64,000 nucleotides of DNA from DAOUJI01 sp034422875 (GCA_034422875.1 DAOUJI010000098.1:27174-91173), one strand, 5' to 3'. Counted from the stretch's first letter, positions 8,586 through 17,349 are shown. Program-made: numbers and translations. The notes: generated by a model not told the origin, from the sequence alone.

Positions 8586-8717
8586 AACGAAACGTCGGGT
8601 CGGGCGAGCCTGGAAAGACCTAGTTTGGTGTTTGGCCGGGTGGCCCGGCAAATGGTATAATCCGGCGAAGAAACCGCGAACGCGAGGGCGCCGTCAAAAG
8701 ACGGAAGAGGAGGCGCT

Positions 8718-9257
8718 ATGACAACCGGGCTCAGAATTCTGGACCCCACGGTGGAGGCCCTGCCCGACACCACCCTGATGGCCGAAAGGCCCAAGAACCT
8801 GAACGGGCTGAAAGTCGGCCTGCTCTCCAACGGCAAGAGGAACGCCGAAGAACTCCTGGAGGCCGTCGTAGCCCTGCTGCAGGACACCTACGAGCTTGGT
8901 GAGATTCACCGCTACAACAAGAGGGACGCCTCCAGGCCCTGCCCACAGAACATCATGGACGAGCTACTGGAGAAGTGCGACATTGCAATTGTCGCAACAG
9001 GTGATTGAGGCTCCTGCTCCTCGTGCAGTGTGCACGACGGCATCACCATCGAGAAGGCTGGAAAGCCTGCGGCGGTTATATGCACGGAACCCTTCATCCC
9101 AACCGGGCGAGCCATCGCCAAGATACGGGGCATCGAGGACTATCCCTTGTCCATAGTCCCGCACCCAGTTGGAAGCCTTGACGAGGACGGAGTCATGCTC
9201 CGCGCACGGCAGGCCCTGCCCCGCATCATGGAGATACTCCAGGGCCGGAACGTTTAG
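8718..9257 (+). CDS. UGSC family selenoprotein, in-frame TGA at 9006-9008 read as selenocysteine
   Basis: Read through the TGA, the frame gives 179 residues: a start with AGAGGAGG spaced 7 nt from the ATG, a Rossmann-like first half (LKVGLLSNGK, then KCDIAIVATGD), then U-G-S-C-S-S-C-S-V-H-D at residues 97-107, and a second half with AAVICTEPFIPTGRAIA and LSIVPHPVG. The two halves share one frame with no gap, and the UGSC motif is the name-giving motif of a known (seleno)protein family, recalled from Pfam/NCBIfam. A hairpin just downstream of the TGA fits a bacterial SECIS. Conventional gene finding would split this gene into two fragments (8718-9008 and 9030-9257). The reaction is unknown; a redox role for the U/Cys pair is inferred. 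Requires selABCD elsewhere in the genome. Confidence 0.85.
9009..9040 (+). promoter_or_regulatory. Candidate bacterial SECIS hairpin of the UGSC gene
   Basis: Directly after the TGA, TCGTGC (9021-9026) pairs perfectly with GCACGA (9032-9037) around a 5-nt loop AGTGT, with an outer GC/GC pair possible. The loop starts 18 nt after the TGA and has G at its second position followed by U. The E. coli fdhF SECIS, as recalled, has a TGC-AGGTCT-GCA apex at nearly the same spacing. Confidence 0.7.
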
Positions 9258-9327
9258 CCCGGCCCTTCTCCTCATACGGCTCCTCCCGCCCTAAATGTCC
9301 GTACGAGCGGAAGTGAATAGCGGCATG

Positions 9328-9369
9328 AAAGATTTGAGGCCCTGAATCAGGGCCTCAAATCTTTTTCTT
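9328..9369. terminator. Bidirectional intrinsic terminator
   Basis: A perfect 17-bp stem (arms 9328-9344 and 9348-9364, loop AAT) of AAAGATTTGAGG... type, flanked by A and T runs on both sides. It lies between the 3' ends of the UGSC gene (+) and the ABC ATPase gene (-), so it can serve both transcripts. Confidence 0.9.
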
Positions 9370-9392
9370 GAACGTTCCTTCAAGGAGGTCCG

Positions 9393-10151
9393 CTACAGTA
9401 TCTGGGACAGGAACGTTTTGGTCCGTTCTTGTTCTGGGTTGTTGAAAAAGACTGACGGCGGCGCCTGCTCGATGATTACCCCTTCGTCAAACATGATTAT
9501 CCGGTCGGCGACTTCCCTGGCGAACCCCACCTCGTGGCTGACTATCAGCATGGTCATGCCGGAATTGGCCAGCTCCCGCATCACGTCCAGCACCTCTTTA
9601 ATCATCTCCGGGTCCAGCGCTGACGTCGGCTCGTCGAAGAGCATTATCTTGGGCTGCATGGCAAGAGCCCTTGCGATCGCCACTCGTTGCTGTTGACCGC
9701 CCGACAACTCGGAAGGATATTTCTCAGACTGTTCGGGTATGCCGACCCTCTCAAGAAGCTCGTCGGCTGTTTGGTCAGCCTGTTCTTTGGGCCATTTTCT
9801 AACCTTCATAGGCGCCAGTGTGATGTTTTGCCTCACAGTAAGATGGGGAAAGAGGTTGAATGACTGGAACACCATCCCGACCTCTCGGCGGATGGCGTCG
9901 ATGTTGCGCACGTCGTTGGTCAGAGGGACTCCATCTACTATGATGTCCCCCTTTTGGTGTTCTTCCAGGCGGTTAATGGTGCGTATAAAAGTGGACTTGC
10001 CTGAACCCGACGGGCCTAAAATCACTATCTTTTCGCTCCGCGCCACTGAAGTGGTCACTCCCTTGAGCACGTGGAACTCGCCGAACCACTTGTTCACGTC
10101 GCGGCATACGATTATGGGATCCGCGCCGTTTCCACCTTCCGTCGTGGTCAT
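9393..10151 (-). CDS. aapP: Amino-acid ABC transporter ATP-binding protein (AapP/GlnQ type)
   Basis: A 252-residue ATPase of the polar amino-acid uptake family. Walker A GPSGSGKST, Q-loop FQSFNLFPHLTV, signature LSGGQQQR, Walker B KIMLFDEPTSALD and the switch VSHE are all intact, and MVFQSFNLFPH with GFAREVADRI is typical of GlnQ/HisP/AapP. AAGGAG precedes the ATG. It is the last gene of the aapJ-Q-M-P set transcribed on the minus strand; the gap to the permease gene is 37 bp. Confidence 0.92.
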   Translation of the reverse strand: MTTTEGGNGADPIIVCRDVNKWFGEFHVLKGVTTSVARSEKIVILGPSGSGKSTFIRTINRLEEHQKGDIIVDGVPLTNDVRNIDAIRREVGMVFQSFNLFPHLTVRQNITLAPMKVRKWPKEQADQTADELLERVGIPEQSEKYPSELSGGQQQRVAIARALAMQPKIMLFDEPTSALDPEMIKEVLDVMRELANSGMTMLIVSHEVGFAREVADRIIMFDEGVIIEQAPPSVFFNNPEQERTKTFLSQIL

Positions 10152-10188
10152 CTCTCACTCCTTGCAGCCATGTTGACGGTCCAGGCCA

Positions 10189-11439
10189 TCACCTACGACC
10201 CACTCCAAGATTGTCCTCTATCCGCCGGCTCACGTAAGACATGGTGTACGTGAAAATCCAGAAGACCAGCGCCAGAACGACGAACAGCTCCTTCGCGCTG
10301 GGCAGATACTCGGTGTTGCCCTGAATGAAGGCCCTGCTGAATTCGACTATGTCCAACATACCGATTATGTAAACGAGGCTGGTGTCTTTGAACAACGAGA
10401 TGAACTGCCCGACGATGGCAGGTATGACGTTGCGGATTGCCTGAGGCAGCGAGATAAACATGGTGGTCTGCCAGGCCGGGAGGCCCAGCGCCCGGGACGC
10501 CTCCGCCTGGCCTGGATGCAGCGCTTGAAGTCCCCCACGGATGTTCTCTGCCATATATGCGGAGCTGAACAGTGTGATGACAATCGCTGCTCTGAGGAGA
10601 GAGTTCACCGGGAAGTCCTCGGGGAAGGCGAGCGGCACCAGGGTCTGAGACATGAATAGCAGCGTTATTAAGGGGACTCCCCGGAACACTTCGATGAAGA
10701 CCACACACAGGACCTTCACTACCGGCAGGTTGCTGCGTCTCCCAAGCGCCAGGCCGATGCCGATGGGGAAGCTCACCACGATGCCCCCGACGGCGAGAAT
10801 CAGGTTCAACATCAGTCCGCCCCAATAAATCACCGACACGGGCTGGAGACCTGGAATCCCCGGGATTCCTCTCAACAACAACAAAGAAACGAGGAAAACC
10901 ACCACCGCAGACGCCGACACCCACTGGATGGTGTTCAGAGGGGTGTACCGGGCAATCAACCAGCCAAGTCCCACTGCGGGCAGATTGGCCACCAGCAGCA
11001 GACGAACGTCCAGTCCCATACGGTCCATGCCGTAGGGAAGAAACGCAAACAACGCCAGGACAACTGCGACTAGTATTGCGAATCGTTTTGCCAGGCCGCT
11101 TCCCGCTATCCCCCAGCCCATGCCCAGCAGGACAGTCACAAGCAGTAAGGCGACCTGCGGCCTCCAAAAGCAGTTCAGGCCCGGGCACGCGAGCTCATTG
11201 TTGTACTGGCCGATTATCATCCGGCCGCCCAGAACCCCTATGACTGACCAGTCAGCGTCTACCGCTATCCATTTGATGCCGAACCACAGCGCCAAGATGG
11301 CAACGGCGCCGCTAACAAGGGTCAAGACGGCATTGAACTTGGAGTTGAACAGGTTGGCGTGGACCCACCCTAAGGCGCCTCTCTCCAACGGCGGCGGCGG
11401 TAGGGACCGACTCATTTCAACTTCAACGTTTGTCGACAT
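10189..11439 (-). CDS. aapM: Amino-acid ABC transporter permease (AapM-like)
   Basis: A 416-residue inner-membrane protein, longer than the ordinary 220-residue GlnP-type permease because of extra N-terminal membrane segments, as in AapM of the general L-amino-acid transporter. The conserved permease core is at the C-terminus: IGLALGRRS, VFRGVPLITLLFMSQ, AYMAENIRGGLQAL and the EAA-type loop GQAEASRALGL. It forms the membrane channel with AapQ. It lies 32 bp downstream of aapQ. Confidence 0.9.
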   Translation of the reverse strand: MSTNVEVEMSRSLPPPPLERGALGWVHANLFNSKFNAVLTLVSGAVAILALWFGIKWIAVDADWSVIGVLGGRMIIGQYNNELACPGLNCFWRPQVALLLVTVLLGMGWGIAGSGLAKRFAILVAVVLALFAFLPYGMDRMGLDVRLLLVANLPAVGLGWLIARYTPLNTIQWVSASAVVVFLVSLLLLRGIPGIPGLQPVSVIYWGGLMLNLILAVGGIVVSFPIGIGLALGRRSNLPVVKVLCVVFIEVFRGVPLITLLFMSQTLVPLAFPEDFPVNSLLRAAIVITLFSSAYMAENIRGGLQALHPGQAEASRALGLPAWQTTMFISLPQAIRNVIPAIVGQFISLFKDTSLVYIIGMLDIVEFSRAFIQGNTEYLPSAKELFVVLALVFWIFTYTMSYVSRRIEDNLGVGRR

Positions 11440-11471
11440 CGTCGTCTGCTTAGATCATTCCTCTATAGATA

Positions 11472-12938
11472 TCAATAACGCAGGGAGCGGTTGTAGAGGT
11501 TGCCGATAAGGGAGTAAGCCAAGCTGATAGCAAGATAGGCCACCATTATTATTATGAAGATCGATATGGCCGGAGCGGTTTGAGTCATGGTCTTGCCTAT
11601 GTTGGTGAGGTCTGAGTAACCAATCGCTCCGGCAAGGCTGCTGTTCTTGGTCAGGTTGAGCCACTGGCTGATAAGCGGGGGCACGATCACACGCAACGCT
11701 TGAGGGAACGTCACGTAGCGCAGGGTCTTGCTCCCTGTCAGACCAACCGACCTCCCGGCCTCGGTCTGCCCTCTCCCAACAGACTGGACCCCTGCCCGGA
11801 CGATCTCTGCGATGAAGGACGACGTATAAATCACCAGTCCGACCAGCAGCGCTATAAGCCCAGCTACAATGTCGAAACCTCCCCCTATGCGTCCGAAGGT
11901 GCCCTCGTCGGGCGCAGGGTAAGAGATGCCATAGGGAGCCTCACCCGCAACGGCGCTGATAACAACCCAACCAACAGCTCCTGCCGCCACCCCAGCGGCA
12001 ATCCCAGACGCCGTAGGATAGGAAGGCGACCCCGTGACGGTCTCCCGCCGGCTCAACCAGCGATAGACAGCCATTCCGGTGGGAACGGTGACGAGCGCCA
12101 GAACCGCCAAGATGATAATTCCTCCTGGCCGGCGCCCGACCAGGTCCTGAGCCGCCCCATTTGAGACGTCGAACGGAGCCCATCCAGTCGCCAACCCGAC
12201 TATCAACGCGACAACGGCTCCTATAACTATAACGGCAGCCGACGCCAACAACAGCGGGGCGCGCCTTGCCTCAGCGCCGGCGTCCCCCAAGCCCCGCCAA
12301 CGATGGACCGCCATACTTGCGAAGCCGACGGCAACGGCCGTCCCCATTAAGACGCCCGCCGTCCCCAGTGCAATCCATACCGATGAACCGGCTGCAGGAT
12401 TGGGGTCAATCATGGGAATCCAGATGCCGGCATTGTTGACATACAGTTTGTCCCCGATGACGTAGCCTTCAAGCACGGGGGGCAGGATGAGTACGATATA
12501 AAACCAGAAGAATAGCTGGACCAGCAGCGGGACGTTGCGGAAGAACTCGACATAGACCAGAGCCGCGTTGGAAACGATCCAGTTGCTGGACATGCGGGCG
12601 ACGCCCACCGCGATGCCAAGGAGAGTCGCCAGAATCACGCCGATTATCGAAACCACCAGTGTGTTGCTGAAGCCAACCCAAAAGGAATACAGGAAAGAGT
12701 TCGATGGCTCGTATGGAATAAAGTGGTGTCCGACGGGCGTCGAGTATTCCCGGTCGAGGAAACCGAACCCATGTGGTATGTCCCGACCCTGGACAGCAGC
12801 TCCTATGTTGGCGAAGAACCAGACCACCAGAGCCACCACCAAGATCCCCGACACGATCTGGGCGGTCCACTGGATGATCCGGGCATGCCTCCAAATGGGG
12901 ATGCCCTGATAAGTTAGCCTGCGGGGCGTCGACTCCAT
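11472..12938 (-). CDS. aapQ: Amino-acid ABC transporter permease (AapQ-like)
   Basis: A 488-residue permease. The split BPD_transp_1 core appears as GFSNTLVVSIIGVILATLLG and VYVEFFRNVPLLVQLFFWF in the first half, and SFIAEIVRAGVQSVGRGQTEAGRSVGL (read as separate short motifs FIAEIVRAG and GQTEAGRSVG) in the second. Between them is an unusually long insertion with several extra membrane helices (about residues 180-350), longer than in proteobacterial AapQ. It partners AapM, AapP and the binding lipoprotein. Confidence 0.9.
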   Translation of the reverse strand: MESTPRRLTYQGIPIWRHARIIQWTAQIVSGILVVALVVWFFANIGAAVQGRDIPHGFGFLDREYSTPVGHHFIPYEPSNSFLYSFWVGFSNTLVVSIIGVILATLLGIAVGVARMSSNWIVSNAALVYVEFFRNVPLLVQLFFWFYIVLILPPVLEGYVIGDKLYVNNAGIWIPMIDPNPAAGSSVWIALGTAGVLMGTAVAVGFASMAVHRWRGLGDAGAEARRAPLLLASAAVIVIGAVVALIVGLATGWAPFDVSNGAAQDLVGRRPGGIIILAVLALVTVPTGMAVYRWLSRRETVTGSPSYPTASGIAAGVAAGAVGWVVISAVAGEAPYGISYPAPDEGTFGRIGGGFDIVAGLIALLVGLVIYTSSFIAEIVRAGVQSVGRGQTEAGRSVGLTGSKTLRYVTFPQALRVIVPPLISQWLNLTKNSSLAGAIGYSDLTNIGKTMTQTAPAISIFIIIMVAYLAISLAYSLIGNLYNRSLRY

Positions 12939-13026
12939 ATATGCCTACCGTCTGGCCACATCAAACTTCGACAGATTGTATCCTATCTTCATGCTGTTTG
13001 GCGATTGCTCAGGCCAGGCAAGAAAT

Positions 13027-13059
13027 AATGGGCGGCCAACTCATCGCTGGCCGCCCATT
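13027..13059 (-). terminator. Stem-loop between binding-protein and permease genes
   Basis: Arms AATGGGCGGCCA (13027-13038) and TGGCCGCCCATT (13048-13059), 12 bp perfect with a 9-nt loop. On the minus strand it follows aapJ and is trailed by ATTATTTCTT. It could be a partial terminator or an mRNA 3'-end stabiliser that lets the binding protein be made in excess over the permeases. Confidence 0.7.
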
Positions 13060-13110
13060 TTCCCATTGGATGACTGTGTTCAGCCGTTCAATCGGCATAC
13101 TGAGTCGAAC

Positions 13111-14172
13111 TTAGCGCAGAGGCGCCCCGTATATCTGGCCTCCCTTGGGACAGTCGGCGCAGGGAGCGTCAGCCCACAGTGCGTTCCTGCCGCCTTCCCG
13201 GGGCAGGTTAATCCCTCCGGCGCCCAGGTTCCGTTCGTATATCTCGCCGTAGTTCCCGACGGCCCTGATGACGTCCTGAGCCACGGTCTGCTCGAGTCCG
13301 AGGGTCTCCTGTCCGAAGGAACCCTCCGTGCCGAACAGCCGGTCGGTCTTGGTGGCGCCGGTCACGGCAGAGGGAACGTTGCCGGAAGTGACTCCATAGG
13401 CCTCCGAGTAGATGAGAATGCTCATCACTGTCTTGACGATGTCGAACCACTGCTCGTCGCCGTGAGGGACCACCGGGCCCAGGGGCTCTTCAGAGATGGT
13501 CTCCGGAAGGATGACGTGGTCTGCCGGGTTCTGGAACGCGCTTCCGATGGCCGCTAGCTGGGAACGGTCGTTGGTGAAGGCGTCACACTGTTGGCTTTCA
13601 TAGGCTGCAACCACAGCGTCAGTGTCCTCGAACGGTACAACTGAAATGCCCAGGTCGTTCTGGCTGGAGAAGTCCTGGAGGTTCAGCTCCGTGGTGGTGC
13701 CCAGCGTCACGCAGACTGAGGCTCCCTTCAGGTCCAGAGCGCTTTCGACGCCGCGGTCCTTCCGGACCATGAATCCCTGTCCGTCGTAGAACATGGTCTG
13801 CACGTAGTTGCCCCATTGTGAGTCACGTGAGGTGGTCCACGTAACTGTGCGCACCAGCAGGTCAACCTCGCCCGATTGTATCGTCGGCCCCCGCTCGGCG
13901 GCGCTGATCAAGCGAATCTCTATCGCGTTGGGGTCGCCCAGGACAGCCGTGGCCACTGCGCGACATAGGTCGATGTCGAAACCCACGTTGTTTCCGGAAG
14001 CGTCAAGATAGCCGTAGCCAGGAACATCGTTTCGGCTGGCGCAGACCAGCTTCCCACGTTCTTTCACAGTGTCAAGGCGGCTGGTGGTCTCTTCTTCCCC
14101 TCCTCCACACGCGGCCAGCGCAAGCAGCGCTACGACCAAGCCGGACAGAATAGCTAAACTCCAAAGCCTCAT
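13111..14172 (-). CDS. aapJ: Amino-acid ABC transporter substrate-binding lipoprotein (AapJ-like)
   Basis: A solute-binding protein of family 3. The signal peptide ends in the lipobox ALAAC, so the mature protein is lipid-anchored. The mature part starts with LDTVKERGKLVCASRNDVPGYG and contains GFDIDLCRAVATAVLG, then VDLLVRTVTWTTSRD, as in AapJ-type general L-amino-acid binding proteins. The in-frame ATG at 14187 is rejected: the GGGAGGA Shine-Dalgarno sits inside that extension and is correctly placed for the ATG at 14172, giving 353 residues. It is the first gene of the minus-strand operon. Confidence 0.92.
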   Translation of the reverse strand: MRLWSLAILSGLVVALLALAACGGGEEETTSRLDTVKERGKLVCASRNDVPGYGYLDASGNNVGFDIDLCRAVATAVLGDPNAIEIRLISAAERGPTIQSGEVDLLVRTVTWTTSRDSQWGNYVQTMFYDGQGFMVRKDRGVESALDLKGASVCVTLGTTTELNLQDFSSQNDLGISVVPFEDTDAVVAAYESQQCDAFTNDRSQLAAIGSAFQNPADHVILPETISEEPLGPVVPHGDEQWFDIVKTVMSILIYSEAYGVTSGNVPSAVTGATKTDRLFGTEGSFGQETLGLEQTVAQDVIRAVGNYGEIYERNLGAGGINLPREGGRNALWADAPCADCPKGGQIYGAPLR

Positions 14173-14206
14173 CGTGTTTCCTCCCATCAGTTGGTTGTAC
14201 CGTGCA

Positions 14207-14236
14207 ACTTTACATACATATATAGCCAGAAGTCAA
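14207..14236 (-). promoter_or_regulatory. Candidate aapJ promoter
   Basis: Minus-strand TTGACT (14236-14231) with TAAAGT (14212-14207) after 18 nt, in an A/T-rich stretch (TATATATATG) about 35 bp before the aapJ start. Boxes are imperfect; the position is what supports it. Confidence 0.35.
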
Positions 14237-14333
14237 TTTCTCTTGGGATGAATTTTTAGCGGCCCCGCGGGCTCCACCCTCCGGGCCGACATCAAAAGAT
14301 GTTTCAGAATCGGATTTCCAGCATTGGATTCGC

Positions 14334-14348
14334 GGAGCGGACCGCTCC
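14334..14348 (-). promoter_or_regulatory. Candidate bacterial SECIS hairpin of the glutaredoxin-like gene
   Basis: On the minus strand GGAGCG and CGCTCC pair around GTC (or GGAGC/GCTCC around GGTCC). The loop begins 18 nt after the TGA, the same spacing as in the UGSC gene, and GGTC(C) resembles the GGUCU apex recalled for E. coli fdhF. Confidence 0.55.
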
Positions 14349-14588
14349 CTAATCGAATGCTCAACCCATGCCGTTGAAGCCTACTATCACCTCGTCGCCA
14401 TCGATGATGACAGGGGTAATTCTCTCTCCGGCCAATCGCTCCACCTCTTCCGCCGCCCCAGGAACGGTCGCCACGTCGATTTCCTGAAACTCTATTCCCC
14501 TCTTGATGAAGTCGGCCCTGGCTTCGTCAGAATAGCCGCAGTCGGGGTGGGTGTAGATTACGATGGTCCCTATCTTTTCCTGAGCCAA
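14349..14588 (-). CDS. Small glutaredoxin-like selenoprotein candidate (UXX-star type), TGA at 14363-14361
   Basis: A TTG start with an excellent AAGGAGGAG Shine-Dalgarno begins MAQEKIGTIVIYTHPDCGYS, a thioredoxin-fold start with a single Cys (CGYS in place of CPYC). ERITPVIIDGDEVIVGF is the cis-Pro region. The frame meets TGA after GFNGMG; reading it as Sec adds U-A-F-D before a TAG, giving 79 residues with Sec four from the end. From memory, NCBIfam has small glutaredoxin-like families named UXX-star with Sec near the C-terminus. A SECIS-like hairpin follows the TGA. Alternatively it is a 75-residue Cys-only protein ending at the TGA. A redox role pairing Sec with Cys17 is inferred. Confidence 0.65.
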
Positions 14589-14685
14589 CCGGCTCCTCCT
14601 TCAGGTTTTTGGGCAACCTCTTCCCGAACGGGCTTCATTATACGACATATAACGACATAAAGCGCGGACGGCCCGTTCAGCTTTA

Positions 14686-14705
14686 CCGTTCCGATATTGG
14701 AACGG
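14686..14705 (-). terminator. Short stem-loop after copA
   Basis: CCGTTCC/GGAACGG (7 bp) with loop GATATT, immediately after the copA stop codon. No T run follows on the minus strand, so termination is uncertain. Confidence 0.35.
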
Positions 14706-17255
14706 CTATAGATTCAACCGTCGGAGACGCAGTGAGTTGGTAAGCACCGTTACAGAACTAAAGGCCATCGCCAGGGCTGCCAGCACTGGGTTCAGGAAAC
14801 CCTGCTCCCCGAAGAAGAACCCCAATCCGCCGGGCACACCCCCCAGATTATTGAATACAGGATAGAGAACTCCAGCAGCAACGGGAATAAGGGCGACGTT
14901 GTAGAAGAACGCCCAGAACAGGTTCTGCTTAATTGTACGCATGGTCTTACGGCTTAAGGTGAACGCCGCAAGCGCCCCATGGAGGTCGCCTCTGACGAGA
15001 GTGACGTCGGCCGATTCCATGGCAACGTCGGTGCCCGTTCCCATGGCTATGCCTACGTCGGCCTGGGCTAAGGCCGGGGCGTCGTTTATGCCGTCCCCCA
15101 CCATGGCGACGACACGGCCGCCAGCCTGGAAGTCTTTGACAACCTGGACCTTGTTCTCTGGAAGGACTTCAGAAACGGCCCCGTCCAAGCCCAGGCGACT
15201 AGCTACGGCATCAGCGGCGGCGGCAGTGTCCCCTGTGACCATATACACTTCCATGCCCTGCTTGCGAAGACCTGACACTATCTCCACTGCCTCAGGTTTG
15301 AGTGAATCTGCGACGCCGATAACCCCAAGAACATGACCGGCCGAACCCACAAAAACTGGCGTCTTCCCCTGCCGGGCAAGCACACCTGCGGCAGCGTCCA
15401 GGCCGCCAAGGTCAAGCTCCATGGATTGCATGTAGGATTCGCTGCCCAGATGCACTGCGGCGCCGTTTACTCTGCTCACGACCCCCTCACCGGGAACAGC
15501 GTCGAAGGCCTCTCCAGCAATGACCGATATGCCACGGTCTTTCGCCTCCGTTACGATAGCAGCCGCAAGAGGATGCTCCGACCCCAGTTCCGCGGACGCC
15601 GCCAGCCTGAATAGCTCCTCCTCTGTGGTCCCCGACCTGACAGTCACATCAGCCACCGACGGGCGTCCAACGGTCAGAGTTCCGGTCTTGTCCAACAGAA
15701 CCACGTCTACCCGATGGGCCTTTTCCAGCGCCTCGGCGTTCCGCACCAAGACCCCTGCCTCTGAACCTTTGCCGGAACCCACCATTATGGCTGTAGGGGT
15801 AGCCAGACCCAGGGCGCAGGGACAGGCGATGATCATAATCGCCACCATAACCAGTACTGCGTGAGTCAACGCCGGGTCCGGCCCGACGATTAGCCAGACG
15901 AGAAACGACGCGAGGCTAACCGCCAACACCGAGGGTACGAAAATGGCCGCCACCCGGTCTGCAAGTCTCTGAATTGGCGCTCGGGAACCCTGGGCTTCTT
16001 CAACCATGCGGATGATTTGGGCCAGCATGGTGTCCCTGCCCACTTTCCCGGCTGTGAACGTGAAGAAGCCAACGTTGTTTATGGTTCCTTCGTAGACCCG
16101 ACTTCCTACCGTCTTCTCAACGGGCATGCTCTCGCCGGTAAGCATCGATTCGTTCACGCTGGAGTATCCCTGGACCACCTCTCCGTCGACGGGAAGCCTT
16201 TCTCCTGGTCGTATTGCCACCACGTCTCCAGGCTGTATCCTCTCCGGCGGCATCTCGATTTCTTCTCCGTCCCGCAACACTCGGGCCGTTCTGGGACGCA
16301 ACGACATTAGACGGCTGATGGCCTCAGAGGTGCGCGCCTTGGCGCGTGTCTCAAGCAATCGACCCAAAAGGACCAAGGCGATGATTATCGCCGCTGTGTC
16401 GAAATAGAGCTGCCTCTCAAATCCGGCGTCGGAAACAACATCGGGGGAGAAAGCATACAGGAGCACGGATGCGACGCTGAAGAAATATGCCGTACTTGTG
16501 CCAATGGAAATCAGAGTGTGCATGTTGGCGGCGCCGCGCCTCAGGGCATGCAGCCCCGATGAGTGGAAGAGCCAACCGGCCCAGAAGAGGACGGGCGTGG
16601 CAGCAGCCCACAGCAAGTAGGGATAGAAACCCATGTCCATGAGTGGGCTGACCCAAGGGAACCCGTGGAAACTGCCCAGGAAAAGAAGGATAGCTAAGGG
16701 GCCTGCCAACACTAACCGGCGACGCAGGTCCTCGGTCTCTTCGGTTCGGGCTAGACGCGTAAGTGACACGTCTTCAGCCGATACGTCGTCGACGCGCGCC
16801 GCCTCATCTCCGTCCAGGCCCCATCCCACTCCGCCTAACGCTGTGCGAAAGTCATCCAACGTCACGACGCCGGCGACAGACTGGACCGTGGCCGTCACAG
16901 AAACCTGGCCCTCGCCGGAGACGCCCCCGTCCGACGAGAGGTCAGCCGACACAACTCCCGGAATTGTCGACAGGGCTCCTTGGACCGTGGACTCCCATCC
17001 GGCGTAGGGGGTCCCGGCAATCTCAAGTGTGCGGGTGTCAACCGGCGCCGAGTACCCGGCCATTTTCACTGCCCGCACAATGGCCGCAATGTCTATCGCG
17101 TTGTCGGCGGTCTCAACTGTGGCCTTCTCCGTAGCGAGGTTGACCGAGGCGTAGCTAATCCCCTCGACCCGCTTCAGCGCATTCTCCACGGTGGAGACGC
17201 ACCCCGCGCAGGTCATCCCGTCTATGGGCAAAGTGATGCGATTCGAAGACGTCAA
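14706..17255 (-). CDS. copA: Copper-translocating P1B-type ATPase
   Basis: About 849 residues. The order is an N-terminal heavy-metal domain with GMTCAGC, a second HMA-like domain, eight membrane helices with the ion-binding IIACPCALG, actuator TGES, phosphorylation motif DKTGTLT, and GDGINDAPALAQADVG. CPC plus the C-terminal pattern points to Cu(I) export. The second HMA repeat has GTPYAGW where GMxCxxC is expected, so it has lost both metal-binding Cys. The frame opens at a TTG at 17306; I prefer the TTG at 17255 (MTSSNRITLPIDG), which has GGGGA upstream. It lies downstream of the sigma/anti-sigma pair on the same strand. Confidence 0.93.
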   Translation of the reverse strand: MTSSNRITLPIDGMTCAGCVSTVENALKRVEGISYASVNLATEKATVETADNAIDIAAIVRAVKMAGYSAPVDTRTLEIAGTPYAGWESTVQGALSTIPGVVSADLSSDGGVSGEGQVSVTATVQSVAGVVTLDDFRTALGGVGWGLDGDEAARVDDVSAEDVSLTRLARTEETEDLRRRLVLAGPLAILLFLGSFHGFPWVSPLMDMGFYPYLLWAAATPVLFWAGWLFHSSGLHALRRGAANMHTLISIGTSTAYFFSVASVLLYAFSPDVVSDAGFERQLYFDTAAIIIALVLLGRLLETRAKARTSEAISRLMSLRPRTARVLRDGEEIEMPPERIQPGDVVAIRPGERLPVDGEVVQGYSSVNESMLTGESMPVEKTVGSRVYEGTINNVGFFTFTAGKVGRDTMLAQIIRMVEEAQGSRAPIQRLADRVAAIFVPSVLAVSLASFLVWLIVGPDPALTHAVLVMVAIMIIACPCALGLATPTAIMVGSGKGSEAGVLVRNAEALEKAHRVDVVLLDKTGTLTVGRPSVADVTVRSGTTEEELFRLAASAELGSEHPLAAAIVTEAKDRGISVIAGEAFDAVPGEGVVSRVNGAAVHLGSESYMQSMELDLGGLDAAAGVLARQGKTPVFVGSAGHVLGVIGVADSLKPEAVEIVSGLRKQGMEVYMVTGDTAAAADAVASRLGLDGAVSEVLPENKVQVVKDFQAGGRVVAMVGDGINDAPALAQADVGIAMGTGTDVAMESADVTLVRGDLHGALAAFTLSRKTMRTIKQNLFWAFFYNVALIPVAAGVLYPVFNNLGGVPGGLGFFFGEQGFLNPVLAALAMAFSSVTVLTNSLRLRRLNL

Positions 17256-17349
17256 TGCGATCGTTCCCCAACAGCCCAATGTACCTGCAACGGTGATGGG
17301 AGTCAATTACATGTGGACGACGATCAGCGCGCGCGTCGGATTGTTGGGA

